Source of the DNA: Acidobacteriota bacterium
Lineage (GTDB): Bacteria; Acidobacteriota; Thermoanaerobaculia; Multivoradales; Multivoraceae
Direction: 5' to 3'
DNA: 64,000 bases
Assembly (NCBI GenBank): GCA_029263415.1
Contig: JAJCXN010000056.1
Coordinates: forward strand, 62,001-126,000
Under the pieces are notes generated by a model that was not told the origin of the DNA, made no database searches, and saw nothing but the letters and a program-made list of their open reading frames with translations. Both the position numbers and the translations under genes were made by a program. Below are positions 52,866 through 61,796 of this stretch, one piece after another (the stretch's first letter is position 1; every line of letters starts with the position of its first letter).

Positions 52866-52970
52866 GTCTTGGTTTCGAGACGCTCGATAGCAAGCGGCTA
52901 TGATCTCGCAGCACACCGAACCGAAGGTTGCATCGAGCATCGCTTAGGAAACTAGAGGGAGACTGCAAGC

Positions 52971-54653
52971 ATGGCGGCGAAGATCTACGATGCGATTGTT
53001 GTTGGTTCGGGCGCGACCGGGGGCTGGTCGGCGAAGGTCCTGACCGAGGCTGGCATGGAAGTGCTGATGCTCGAGTCCGGAACGTCGTTTGACGAAACCA
53101 AGGACTATCGCGAGCACACCCTCCCCCACGATCTGCCGCTGCGAGGACGCCCCGACCCGCGCAACGAGCTTCTGGAGCGTCGTAAGGTTCAGCAATACTG
53201 CTACGCCTGCACTGAGGTCAACGCCGACTTCTTCATCGACGACGTCGACAACCCCTACACCACCGCACCCGGGAAACCGTTCAACTGGATTCAAGCGAAC
53301 AAAGTCGGCGGCCGATCGCTACTCTGGGCGCGGCAGTCTTATCGGATGAGCGACTACGACTTCAAAGCCGCGAGCCGCGACGGCTACGGAGAAGACTGGC
53401 CGCTCGAGTACAAGGATCTCGCTCCCTACTACGATCGGATGGAGCGCTACATTGGCGTGTCTGGCAACAAGGAGGGCTTGGACGTTTTGCCGGACGGCGA
53501 CTTTCTGCCACCGATGGCCTATTCGTGTGGCGAGCAGGATCTCAAAGCGACGCTCGAGGGCAAGTTTGGTGTGCCCATGACCATCGGTCGGACAGCCGTC
53601 CTGACTGAGAGCCGCGGTGACCGCCTGGCATGCCACTACTGCGGCCCCTGCCACTACGGCTGTCGCACACGCTCGTACTTCAACTCGCCGCAAACGACTC
53701 TTAGAGATTGTGCGGCAACTGGCAAGTTCACTCTGGTTCCCGAGGCCATGGTCGAGAAGGTCACCACCAACGCCGAAAACCTCGCCGACGGCGTGACCTA
53801 CTTCGACAAGCCCACCGGCGAACGCCGCGAGGCCAAAGCCAAGATCGTCATCCTGTGTGCCTCGACACTCGCCTCCACGCGCATCTTGCTCAACTCGGCA
53901 TCAGGCGGCATTGCTAACTCGAGCGATGTACTTGGTCGCTACGTCATGGACCACATCTACGCCACCGGTGTCGGCGGCAAGTATCCCAAGCGTGACGGCG
54001 CAAAAGCTGAGAACGCTCAACGGCCGAACGGCATCTATGTGCCTCGCTTCCAGAACCTGGACGATCCAAAGACTCACACCAAGAAGTTCCTCCGTGGGTA
54101 TGGCTATCAGGGCGGCGAAGGCCTCACCTCGTGGGATCACGCCTTGAGAAAGAAGGGTTTCGGTGCAGCGTTCAAGGATGCCATCCCGGACGAAACTCAA
54201 TCGCGAATGTCCCTCGGCGGCTTCGGTGAGATCTTGCCGCGCGCCGACAACCGAGTCACTCTAGACGAGAACGTTACCGACAAATGGGGTGTGCCGGTCT
54301 TGCGCATGCAGTGCAGCCTGGGCAGCAATGAACTCGCCATGGTCGATGAACTATTGCAGCGTGGGGCTGAGTTCCTCGAAGAGCTCGGATGCAAAGACAT
54401 CCAGATCCGAGACAATCCGGCGCCAATGGGATCCGGAATCCACGAAGTCGGCAGCGCGCGGATGGGCGAGGACAAACGAACGTCCTATCTCAACGAGTTC
54501 CAGCAATCTCACGAGATCAAGAATCTGTTTGTCATGGACGGCGCCTCTTACGTCTCGATTGGTTGCGTCAACCCCACCCTGACCATGATGTCGCTCGCGC
54601 TCCGCTCCAGCGAATACCTAGTCGAACAAGCCAAACGAGGTGAGCTGTCATGA
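52971..54653 (+). CDS. GMC family FAD-dependent oxidoreductase, large subunit
   Basis: This is a paralogue of the GMC protein at 17070, with the same domain order: VVGSGATGGWSAK, MLESG, then HEVGSARMGED and GCVNPTLTMMS. At 560 residues it has no signal peptide of its own. Its ATGA stop overlap with the Tat-exported small subunit suggests that both leave the cell together, folded, as in gluconate 2-dehydrogenase-like complexes. The substrate is likely a sugar or alcohol hydroxyl, by family. A cytochrome subunit is not adjacent. Confidence 0.93.
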   Translation: MAAKIYDAIVVGSGATGGWSAKVLTEAGMEVLMLESGTSFDETKDYREHTLPHDLPLRGRPDPRNELLERRKVQQYCYACTEVNADFFIDDVDNPYTTAPGKPFNWIQANKVGGRSLLWARQSYRMSDYDFKAASRDGYGEDWPLEYKDLAPYYDRMERYIGVSGNKEGLDVLPDGDFLPPMAYSCGEQDLKATLEGKFGVPMTIGRTAVLTESRGDRLACHYCGPCHYGCRTRSYFNSPQTTLRDCAATGKFTLVPEAMVEKVTTNAENLADGVTYFDKPTGERREAKAKIVILCASTLASTRILLNSASGGIANSSDVLGRYVMDHIYATGVGGKYPKRDGAKAENAQRPNGIYVPRFQNLDDPKTHTKKFLRGYGYQGGEGLTSWDHALRKKGFGAAFKDAIPDETQSRMSLGGFGEILPRADNRVTLDENVTDKWGVPVLRMQCSLGSNELAMVDELLQRGAEFLEELGCKDIQIRDNPAPMGSGIHEVGSARMGEDKRTSYLNEFQQSHEIKNLFVMDGASYVSIGCVNPTLTMMSLALRSSEYLVEQAKRGELS

Positions 54654-55237
54654 CCAAGCCCCCGAAACCGCAGCCAACTGGCCTGTCGCGGCGCAGCATG
54701 CTCGGCGCGGGTGCAACCGCTGCCGTCGCCTTCCCAGTGCTGCCGGCCCTGGCGGCAGTCAAGACCCCCGCAGCAGTGATCGACGGCTGGACTCCCAAGT
54801 TCTTCACCGCGCAGCAAGGAGCCGTGGTCGCGGCCTTGAGCGACGTCATCCTGCCTAAGACCAGCACACCGAGCGCCACCGAAGCCTTGGTTCATGAGTA
54901 CATCGACGAAGCGTTGTCTGTGGCAGAAGCCGACGAGCAACTGGAGTTCTTGGGCGGCCTCGCCTGGCTCGAAGACCACGCTATCGACCGCTTCGGTGCC
55001 CGCCTGGAAGCTCTAGTCCCTGATCAGCAATCGGCGCTATTGATGGAGATCTCTGACCACCACGATCATGCAGGACGCCTCAAAACTGGCGCCGCATTCT
55101 TCGTCGATTTGAAGCAACGCGTCCTGTTCGGTTACTACACCTCCAAGATCGGGCGGACCGAAGCGCTGGGCAAGCCGGCAGCTGTCAAACGAGAGCGTCT
55201 CGTGGGCTGCACCCACGGCTCCGGCCATCACCCGTAA
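54650..55237 (+). CDS. Gluconate 2-dehydrogenase subunit 3-like protein, Tat signal
   Basis: This small subunit partners GMC dehydrogenases. The Tat signal is LSRRSMLGAGATAAVAFPVLP, with the twin Arg in place. The mature domain has VVAALSDVILPKT and FFVDLKQRVLFGYYTSKIG, both typical of this family. The 195-residue protein ends VGCTHGSGHH, where relatives also end in a Cys/His-rich tail. The start overlaps the GMC stop as ATGA, so expression is coupled. It probably carries the large subunit across the membrane. Confidence 0.92.
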   Translation: MTKPPKPQPTGLSRRSMLGAGATAAVAFPVLPALAAVKTPAAVIDGWTPKFFTAQQGAVVAALSDVILPKTSTPSATEALVHEYIDEALSVAEADEQLEFLGGLAWLEDHAIDRFGARLEALVPDQQSALLMEISDHHDHAGRLKTGAAFFVDLKQRVLFGYYTSKIGRTEALGKPAAVKRERLVGCTHGSGHHP

Positions 55238-55253
55238 TCGTGCGCACCCAGCG

Positions 55254-56441
55254 ATGACCGGCGCACTATCAGGTTTCCGCGTCCTCGACCTGACCCAAGT
55301 CATCTCGGGTCCGATGGCGACCCGCATCCTGGCGGACCAGGGCGCTGACGTGGTCAAGGTCGAACCACCGAAAGGCGACATTCTGCGAGCGATGGCCGAG
55401 CCCATAGGCGCCGGCCCTACCTTCTGCACGATCAACCGCAGCAAGCGCTCAATCGTCCTCGACTTGCAGACCAATGCGGCACGAGAAGTCCTGCTCGAGC
55501 TGGTCGATCAGGCCGACGTCTTCATTCAGAACATGCGACCCGGGGTCGCCGCAAAGCTGGGTATGAGCGCGGAGGAGGTACGCGCCCGCAACCCGAAGAT
55601 CATCTACGTGTCGATCTCTGGTTTTGGCGAGACCGGCCCGTTCAGCGGCAAGCGCGTCTACGATCCAATCATTCAGGGTCTTTCAGGCCTTACCGACATC
55701 CAAGGCGGAGTTCAAGGTCCTCCGCGCTTGATGCGGGTGATAGTTCCCGACAAGGTCACCGCTCTCACCGCGGCTCAAGCAATCACTGCGGCCCTGCTTG
55801 CACGGGAGCGTACCGGCCAAGGCCAGCACGTACAGCTGTCCATGCTCGACGCAGTTCTCGCCTTCATGTGGCCGGAAGGCATGGCGTACCACACCCTTCT
55901 GGATCAAGCCCGCGAGCAAGTGGACCGTCGCGACTTGGTCTACCCAACTCTCGACGGCCACATCATCGTCTCAACGGTGGCCTACCGCGAGTTCGAAGGC
56001 TTCTGCCGAGCAGCCGACACCGAGCACTGGCTAGAAGACGATCGCTTTCAAGATGCTGCGGGCCTGATTACATACGCGCGGGAGCGGCTGGAGCTGATGG
56101 CCCAGGCGCTCACCACGCGAACCAGCGCAGACTGGCTTGTACGCTTGGACGCAGAAGATGTGCCCTGCGGTCCGGTGCTCGCGCGCGCCGACATTCATCA
56201 ACATCCTCAGGTGATCGCGAATCAGATTCTGGTCGAAGGCCAGCATCCGGTGGCAGGCACCATCCGCCAGCCGCGCCCGGCCGAGCGCATGGACGGTACG
56301 CCGTCTCTGATTCACTCACCCGCACCGGCGTTGGGTGCCCACACGGAGGAGGTCTTGACCGCCCTTGGCATCACCGGCCACCGGTTGACCGCACTGCGCG
56401 CGAGTGGCGCATTCGGTCAGAGCGTCAACCCTGGTGACTAA
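55254..56441 (+). CDS. CaiB/BaiF family (class III) CoA transferase
   Basis: This family moves CoA between acids. The start GFRVLDLTQVISGPMATR, DVVKVEPPKGD and the long GFGETGPFSGKRVYDP are diagnostic. The catalytic Asp should lie in the VQLSMLDAVLAF region. At 395 residues the length is normal. It begins 16 bases after the small-subunit gene and is probably in the same operon. The acid substrate is unknown; with mmsA upstream, a short or branched acyl chain is a reasonable guess. Confidence 0.93.
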   Translation: MTGALSGFRVLDLTQVISGPMATRILADQGADVVKVEPPKGDILRAMAEPIGAGPTFCTINRSKRSIVLDLQTNAAREVLLELVDQADVFIQNMRPGVAAKLGMSAEEVRARNPKIIYVSISGFGETGPFSGKRVYDPIIQGLSGLTDIQGGVQGPPRLMRVIVPDKVTALTAAQAITAALLARERTGQGQHVQLSMLDAVLAFMWPEGMAYHTLLDQAREQVDRRDLVYPTLDGHIIVSTVAYREFEGFCRAADTEHWLEDDRFQDAAGLITYARERLELMAQALTTRTSADWLVRLDAEDVPCGPVLARADIHQHPQVIANQILVEGQHPVAGTIRQPRPAERMDGTPSLIHSPAPALGAHTEEVLTALGITGHRLTALRASGAFGQSVNPGD

Positions 56442-56477
56442 CTCAGTCTCTGCAATGAATGGCGAACGGATCGTGCG

Positions 56478-57422
56478 TTACTTACGCGCCAGCAACCACC
56501 ACTTCATGGACGAACTCACGAGTTCAGCAGCATCCTGCTGCACAAAGTGTGAAGCATCCGGCGCAGTCACCAGCGTGTAGTCAGCGGCAATCCAATCCCA
56601 CGTGTTGTTTAACCCGTCTGAGTGCAAGGCAGTATCTTTGAGACCATGGAACTGGAGAACGGGGATCTTAAGAGCAGGCACTTCGCGCCCCGCACCCGGA
56701 CCGCCGTCCCCGTAGTTCTCCTTGTAGTAGGCGAGCATGCCGTCGAAGCTGGAGCGCTTGAATGCCTCCACGTAGAGCTTGCGCGCCTCTCCGTCTGTGA
56801 CCCAACCAGACAAGGTTTCGGGGCGCATGGGCATACCAAAGAAGATGTCAGGATCGGTCGCTTTGCCCTCTCGGAACTTACGAGCGTAACCACTATTCTG
56901 TTGCTGTTCTTGGTTGTTGGCCATCTCTCGAGCGAGCGCGTTCGGATGCGGCAGATTGAGGATGATGAGCTTGTCGACAACAGACGGCACATTAAGCGCT
57001 ACTTGCCAAGCGACCGCGCCACCCCAATCGTGGCCGACCACTGTGGCCGTTTCAACGCCCAAACTCTTGATGACGGTAACAACATCGCCCACCAGGTGCT
57101 GCATGTTGTAGTTCGACTGGCCTTCTGGCTGGCCGCTCTTGTTGTAACCCCGTTGGTCAATCGCAACCACCTTGAAGTCGCTTGCCAACGCTTCCATCTG
57201 ATGACGCCAGGAGTACCAGAAGTCAGGGAAACCGTGGATCATCACCACCACTGGGCCTTCGCCCAAAGTTGCATAGTGGATCTTCACGTCGCCGTTGGTG
57301 GCATAGCCGTGCTCGACCCGGCTCATCAGGTCACCATCAGCAGCAAAAAGTAGGCCCCCGCTCAGCACTGACGACACAAGCACTACTAAAAACACAGTCT
57401 GGATCAAAGTTGGCTTTCGCAC
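56478..57422 (-). CDS. Exported epoxide-hydrolase-like alpha/beta hydrolase
   Basis: The nucleophile elbow is GHDWGG, so the nucleophile is Asp, as in soluble epoxide hydrolases and haloalkane dehalogenases. [13 protein letters not shown] and DQRGYNKS are also typical, and the catalytic His lies in [10 protein letters not shown] choose the GTG at 57422: it follows AAGGGAG with six bases between and gives a clean signal peptide ([20 protein letters not shown]). The track TTG is eight codons upstream and less well placed. It has 314 residues. It converges on the CoA-transferase gene with 36 bases between. Confidence 0.9.
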   Translation of the reverse strand: MRKPTLIQTVFLVVLVSSVLSGGLLFAADGDLMSRVEHGYATNGDVKIHYATLGEGPVVVMIHGFPDFWYSWRHQMEALASDFKVVAIDQRGYNKSGQPEGQSNYNMQHLVGDVVTVIKSLGVETATVVGHDWGGAVAWQVALNVPSVVDKLIILNLPHPNALAREMANNQEQQQNSGYARKFREGKATDPDIFFGMPMRPETLSGWVTDGEARKLYVEAFKRSSFDGMLAYYKENYGDGGPGAGREVPALKIPVLQFHGLKDTALHSDGLNNTWDWIAADYTLVTAPDASHFVQQDAAELVSSSMKWWLLARK

Positions 57423-57759
57423 GTACATCTCCCTTGGTCGGCGCAACCACCGATTCGTTTTGTTTTCGGCCCAGCAATCAGTCTAACCTGAACGATCGGC
57501 ACTCTCTTTTGACATAGCCCCACTGCGGAGCCCTTTGCCAGAAACCCCGTCAGAGTTCCACGCCAAGTCGCGCTCCCGCATCGTTGCGCTGTGCTCCCGC
57601 GGTCTAGCTCGGCCTGTTCGATCCCTCTCCCGCGGCGACAACCTCTGCGCCCGTTGCGCGGCGACAATTCTGCGCCCGCTGAACCCTTGGGCCTGCCGCC
57701 TATCCAGCTCAGGCATCTATCTCAGAGCGTTCGAGCCGACAACGGGGCCAAGCGACGCC
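57423..57759. other. Gene-free spacer with one 25-nt duplication
   Basis: This 337-base stretch separates two genes of the same strand. The motif GCGGCGACAA followed by CTCTGCGCCCGTT or TTCTGCGCCCGCT is present twice in tandem (57632-57657 and 57658-57681). Short ORFs here lack codon structure or motifs. Nothing else is recognised. Confidence 0.6.
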
Positions 57760-59301
57760 CTAGTTCGAGCTCTCCTCAACCGTCGCACTCGAATCCGGCG
57801 ACAGATCGAGCTGCAAGATGGTTCCGCTGCTCCCGTCGAGCCCATCGAGTCCGCCGAATCGCAGTCGCTTTCGCTGCGTCGGATCTGCGGTCAACACTTC
57901 ACAGCCGCTGATCCGGTACTCACTATCGAGGAGGTTGCTGCGCCCCGCAAACCGGACAAAGCACGGGCCTGGTAGTCGAACTGAGGCGGTACTCCCGCCG
58001 TCCAGCTTGAGCTTGGTCCGTCGACCAGCCCCAGCGAAGTCGACCACCACTTGAGAGTTATCAATAGCCCAAGCACGCTGAGTTTCGAAGCCAATCAACG
58101 TTAGTTCTGCTCCTCGCGCATCAACCCCAAGCGCCTTGCAGCCCTCCACACCAGCGCTGCCATCGCGCACCCTGAGCATCACGTTCCCTACGTTCTCAAG
58201 GCTGGCCTGCGATTTCTCCACCACGAGGACAATCGGATCCAGCAGCCCCGAGATCTCCGCCGATGCAGAGTTCTTCAACGTGAGGGTCGCATTGCCAACA
58301 TGCCCCTGCATCTGCAGACTTCCCGAGATCCAGTCGAGGGTGGCGGAGCCTTCGGTTTGCACCAGGCCTGCAATGCTCTCGCGCGCAGTCAGTTGGAGCT
58401 TGCTAAAGGAGCTTCGCGTCACAGTGAGCTCGGAGTTGGCCAGGCTCAAAACTATGTCCGAAGCAGTCACCTCCTCTACCTCCACCGAGCCGTTGACCGC
58501 CGACCCGGAGAGCGCAGCAGTAGATCCGACGATCGTCATCGATCCACCCTGTTGCTTCAAGGTCAACGAGCCAATGGCCCCGGCGACTGAGACGGTAGAA
58601 TCGTTGGACACTACCGTCGAAGCGCCCGAGATCTCATCGATCTGAGCGGTGGTCGCGCTCAGATCGAGCTTGATCGGTCCGGCCGGCGCTTCGGTCGATC
58701 CAGTCACCTGAAGAGTCGCTTCGCGAACCACAAGTTCCACAGCCAATGCTCCCGCTACCGAGACCTGGCCGTTGCCAACCTCGCCGCGAACGGTCGTCCT
58801 TGCAGAACTGGCATCGCCGCGCGTAAGCACTTCGATCTCGCTATACCTGGAGTCAATCGTCAGGACTCCGCCTGCAGGAAGCACTACCTCGATCTCCACC
58901 ACAAAAGGATCGGCGGTTGCTTGCGCCGCACCGTCCGCGCCGGTCGCAGCAGGCTCGACCAACTGTCGGGTCAGGACGCCCTGCTGGGCATCAAAGGAGA
59001 ACTCACCGGCAGCGACCGCTACTCCAGGATTCTTGATCTCCACCCGTCCTTCCGTGGCTTCACTATCGACCACCACCCTTAAGACGAGGTCGCTCGCGAT
59101 GATGGCGAGGTCTGAGCCTTCAAAAGCCAGGGTCGCTGGCACTTCGACGCCTTGTGCACGCGTCTCCTGAGCGATCGCAGCGGAAGCAAGCACGAACGCC
59201 AACGTCTTGGCGACCCTGTTGCGCCGCGTTCGTTGTCGCCACAACGTCTCGACCAACCGACGGAGTCGTTGGCGCAGCCAAAGAGACCCTGTTTTCGTCA
59301 T
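57760..59301 (-). CDS. Secreted repetitive beta-strand protein (DUF4097-like)
   Basis: This 513-residue exported protein has an unusually basic N-region (RQRLRRLVETLWRQRTRRNR) before a short signal core (VAKTLAFVLASAAIA). The mature part is a long run of short beta strands with alternating Ser/Thr/Val/Leu, for example GSLTLKQQGGSMTIVGSTAAL, the pattern of putative adhesin/DUF4097-type solenoids. Only three Cys are seen, all near the C-terminus. Function unknown; structural or adhesive roles are possible. It is downstream of the lipoprotein serine hydrolase on the same strand, with 121 bases between. Confidence 0.78.
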   Translation of the reverse strand: MTKTGSLWLRQRLRRLVETLWRQRTRRNRVAKTLAFVLASAAIAQETRAQGVEVPATLAFEGSDLAIIASDLVLRVVVDSEATEGRVEIKNPGVAVAAGEFSFDAQQGVLTRQLVEPAATGADGAAQATADPFVVEIEVVLPAGGVLTIDSRYSEIEVLTRGDASSARTTVRGEVGNGQVSVAGALAVELVVREATLQVTGSTEAPAGPIKLDLSATTAQIDEISGASTVVSNDSTVSVAGAIGSLTLKQQGGSMTIVGSTAALSGSAVNGSVEVEEVTASDIVLSLANSELTVTRSSFSKLQLTARESIAGLVQTEGSATLDWISGSLQMQGHVGNATLTLKNSASAEISGLLDPIVLVVEKSQASLENVGNVMLRVRDGSAGVEGCKALGVDARGAELTLIGFETQRAWAIDNSQVVVDFAGAGRRTKLKLDGGSTASVRLPGPCFVRFAGRSNLLDSEYRISGCEVLTADPTQRKRLRFGGLDGLDGSSGTILQLDLSPDSSATVEESSN

Positions 59302-59422
59302 TCCCAGGAGTCTACAGCCGACAGAGGATGCCCCTTAGCCCTCCGGCTGAAAACCCCAGGGACAAAACCGCAGCCATCAAAGAGTGCCTTAGGACAGCCT
59401 CAACCCGCCTTACGCTCGACAG

Positions 59423-60739
59423 CTATCCGTCGCTTGGAGCAACTGAAGCGGCCAGTGCATCGAACAATGCCCAAGTCTCCGCCTCCATCACTCCATCCCA
59501 AGCCTCTTCCCAGTCGCTGGTTTTCACCACTACCAGATCAAGTTCGGGATTCACCATGATCAACTGCCCGTGGATCCCTTCCGCGACGAAGGAGTGATCG
59601 GCATCAGGGAAAGTCCACCACTGATACTGATAGCCCAGCTTGTAACCGGCCATTAGGTTGCCAGGTTGAACGTGGTCCTGCGACGGCACCGTGGCCTCCT
59701 CGACCCATCCTTCGGGAAGCACTCTCTCTCCTTCAACGAATCCGTCGTTGGCCATGAGCAAGCCGAATCGAGCGTAGTCCCGCAAGGTGGCGTTGAATCC
59801 GCCGAGAGCGCATTCCACCGGAGGCGCCACCAGTTGATCGGTGCCAGCACCGGCCTCAAGCTGAGCCTCATATATCTCTAGCGGGAGGTCTACGATCCAA
59901 CTCGCATCGGCTTCCGCCCCCATGGGGTTCCACAATGCTCTCTCGGTGTAGGCCGCCATGTTCTGACCAGTGACGGTGCGCAGCAATCGGCCCAGAATGG
60001 CGGTGTCGAGCGAGGCATACTCGAACTTGATTCCCGGCTCACGCTTGCTGGGGTAACTCCTAGCGAGCTCGTCCAAGCGCTCTGGCCCCCCGAAACAGGC
60101 CGCTCCCAGCCGTGCTATGTCGGAGTTCTCATCCGCGTACACCTCAGTGAAGCCGATGCCTGATGACATTTGCAAAAGGTCGACGATCGCCACACCGTCG
60201 TACCCGGTCCCCACGAGATCGGGCAGATACTTGGTCACAGGATCATCGAAGCTCTCAATCAAGCCTTCGGCCCTCGCAATCCCCAGCAACGTTGAGGTGA
60301 ACGACTTGGCCACAGACATCGAAAGAAACCGCGAGTTCTCATCAGCACCGCGGAAGTAGGCCTCGTGCAGAATCTCGGAGCCGCGCAGGACGATCAGGCC
60401 GGTCGTGCGAGTTCGCTCGGGAAAGTCATCGAGCGTATGGCTCGCTCCATCAAAGGTGTACTCGATCTCGAGCGGCGACGCAGCCCGTCTTAGTTCACTG
60501 GTGTACTCAGGCGCCGACACTAGCCGACTGGGAAAATGCTGGTCGGTCGAACGCAGACATTCGGTGATGTGATCAGGCGTTAGGCAGGTGATCGTGGTGA
60601 GCTCGCTGCCACCTCCAGCATCGCCAGATCCCGCAGAATCGGTCTCGACAGCGGGCTCAGATGTACAGCCCAACGCCAAGAGGCTGCCCGCACAGAGAGC
60701 GACGACGGAGCTGCGGGCAAAATCTAATCGTGTTCTCAT
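59423..60739 (-). CDS. Lipoprotein serine hydrolase (beta-lactamase family)
   Basis: From the ATG at 60739 (MRTRLDF) a lipoprotein signal with core VVALCAGSLLALGC is seen, the last Cys being the lipidation site, followed by an acidic Gly/Ser linker. The catalytic SxxK is SVAK. A YAS motif and a late region with GYQYQWW complete the class C-like fold. It has 438 residues. It sits 45 bases downstream of murQ on the same strand, so it may act on wall peptides before sugar salvage. Esterase activity is also possible. Confidence 0.9.
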   Translation of the reverse strand: MRTRLDFARSSVVALCAGSLLALGCTSEPAVETDSAGSGDAGGGSELTTITCLTPDHITECLRSTDQHFPSRLVSAPEYTSELRRAASPLEIEYTFDGASHTLDDFPERTRTTGLIVLRGSEILHEAYFRGADENSRFLSMSVAKSFTSTLLGIARAEGLIESFDDPVTKYLPDLVGTGYDGVAIVDLLQMSSGIGFTEVYADENSDIARLGAACFGGPERLDELARSYPSKREPGIKFEYASLDTAILGRLLRTVTGQNMAAYTERALWNPMGAEADASWIVDLPLEIYEAQLEAGAGTDQLVAPPVECALGGFNATLRDYARFGLLMANDGFVEGERVLPEGWVEEATVPSQDHVQPGNLMAGYKLGYQYQWWTFPDADHSFVAEGIHGQLIMVNPELDLVVVKTSDWEEAWDGVMEAETWALFDALAASVAPSDG

Positions 60740-60784
60740 CGGAATCAAACCTCTTGTCGTTAGGGATACGAAATCGCTCATCGA

Positions 60785-61726
60785 TCATTCAGCTGTTGCT
60801 GAGAGCGCTGACCGAAGATCTCCGTTCGCTGCCTGCAAAGCGGCACGCGCGGTCTCCGTGGAGACGCTCAAGCGGCCCTTGAGAACGGCCACTTTGACAT
60901 CGCCACCCGCCTCTTCGAGCAGCTGCCTTGCCTCCATCGGATCAACCGAGACAAGACAGCAAACGATCCGTTCAGCGCGATCGCGCAGCTTGGCCGAGCC
61001 ACACCTCAGGTCGACCATCATGTTTTCGAAAACTTTGCCAAGCCTCACCATGGCGGTGGTGGTCAGCGCATTGAGAACCGCCTTAGTCGCTGAGCCAGCT
61101 TTGAGACGAGTGGAGCCCGTAAGGATCTCTGGCCCGGTATCTAGACAGATCACCAGATCTGCACTGCTCTCGACACGCTCTCGTGGCGCACAAGAGATCA
61201 GGACGGTCTTCACTAGCTTCGACTTCGCACCGCTCAGGGCTCCGAGTACATAGGGTGTCACTGAACTCGCTGAAATGCCGATCACTAGGTCGCCCGCCTT
61301 GAGGCTGAATCCGATCGCTCTGCCAGCTTCAACATCATCTTCTGCCCCTTCGGTAGCGCGAAACACCGCATCCGGACCACCTGCAATCGCCGCTTGAATC
61401 GTCTCGGGATCGCTACCGAACGTAGGCGGACACTCGGCAGCCTCCAGAACACCCAAGCGTCCGCTGGTGCCAGCACCAACAAACACCACTCGACCGTCGG
61501 CAGCTATCGCCTCAGCCAACCATCCAGCCGCCAACGCGACCGCGACACTCTGCTCTCGGGCCGACTCAAGGCCACGCCGATCCTCGCGGAGAAGCAACGT
61601 CACAATCGACTCGCTGTCGAGTGTGTCCAAGTCCATGCTAGCGGGATGCCGCGCCTCAGTACTGAGCCCGGACCACGGCCGACTACCGCTAGACTCCGAT
61701 CGATCTTGCATCATAGACGACAGCAT
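60785..61726 (-). CDS. murQ: N-acetylmuramic acid 6-phosphate etherase
   Basis: MurQ cleaves the lactyl ether of MurNAc 6-phosphate to give GlcNAc 6-phosphate and D-lactate, a cytosolic step of wall recycling. The SIS-domain start STEARHPASMDLDTL, the phosphate loop GAGTSGRLGVLEAAECPPTFG and the catalytic Glu region ATEGAEDD are all present. A C-terminal helical part with DPMEARQLLEEAGGDVKVA is typical. It has 313 residues, or slightly fewer if an inner Met is used. It diverges from the sugar kinase gene, 70 bases away. Confidence 0.96.
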   Translation of the reverse strand: MLSSMMQDRSESSGSRPWSGLSTEARHPASMDLDTLDSESIVTLLLREDRRGLESAREQSVAVALAAGWLAEAIAADGRVVFVGAGTSGRLGVLEAAECPPTFGSDPETIQAAIAGGPDAVFRATEGAEDDVEAGRAIGFSLKAGDLVIGISASSVTPYVLGALSGAKSKLVKTVLISCAPRERVESSADLVICLDTGPEILTGSTRLKAGSATKAVLNALTTTAMVRLGKVFENMMVDLRCGSAKLRDRAERIVCCLVSVDPMEARQLLEEAGGDVKVAVLKGRLSVSTETARAALQAANGDLRSALSATAE

Positions 61727-61796
61727 ACCGGCTCTCGCATGCCTTCTTGAAGGCGGCCAGCGAACGCCTGACTGCCGCTACACCGGAGAATGACGC

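Noticed and set aside
60588-61253. 221-residue + strand ORF
   Set aside because: It spans two genes in antisense (lipoprotein hydrolase start and murQ), both well supported.
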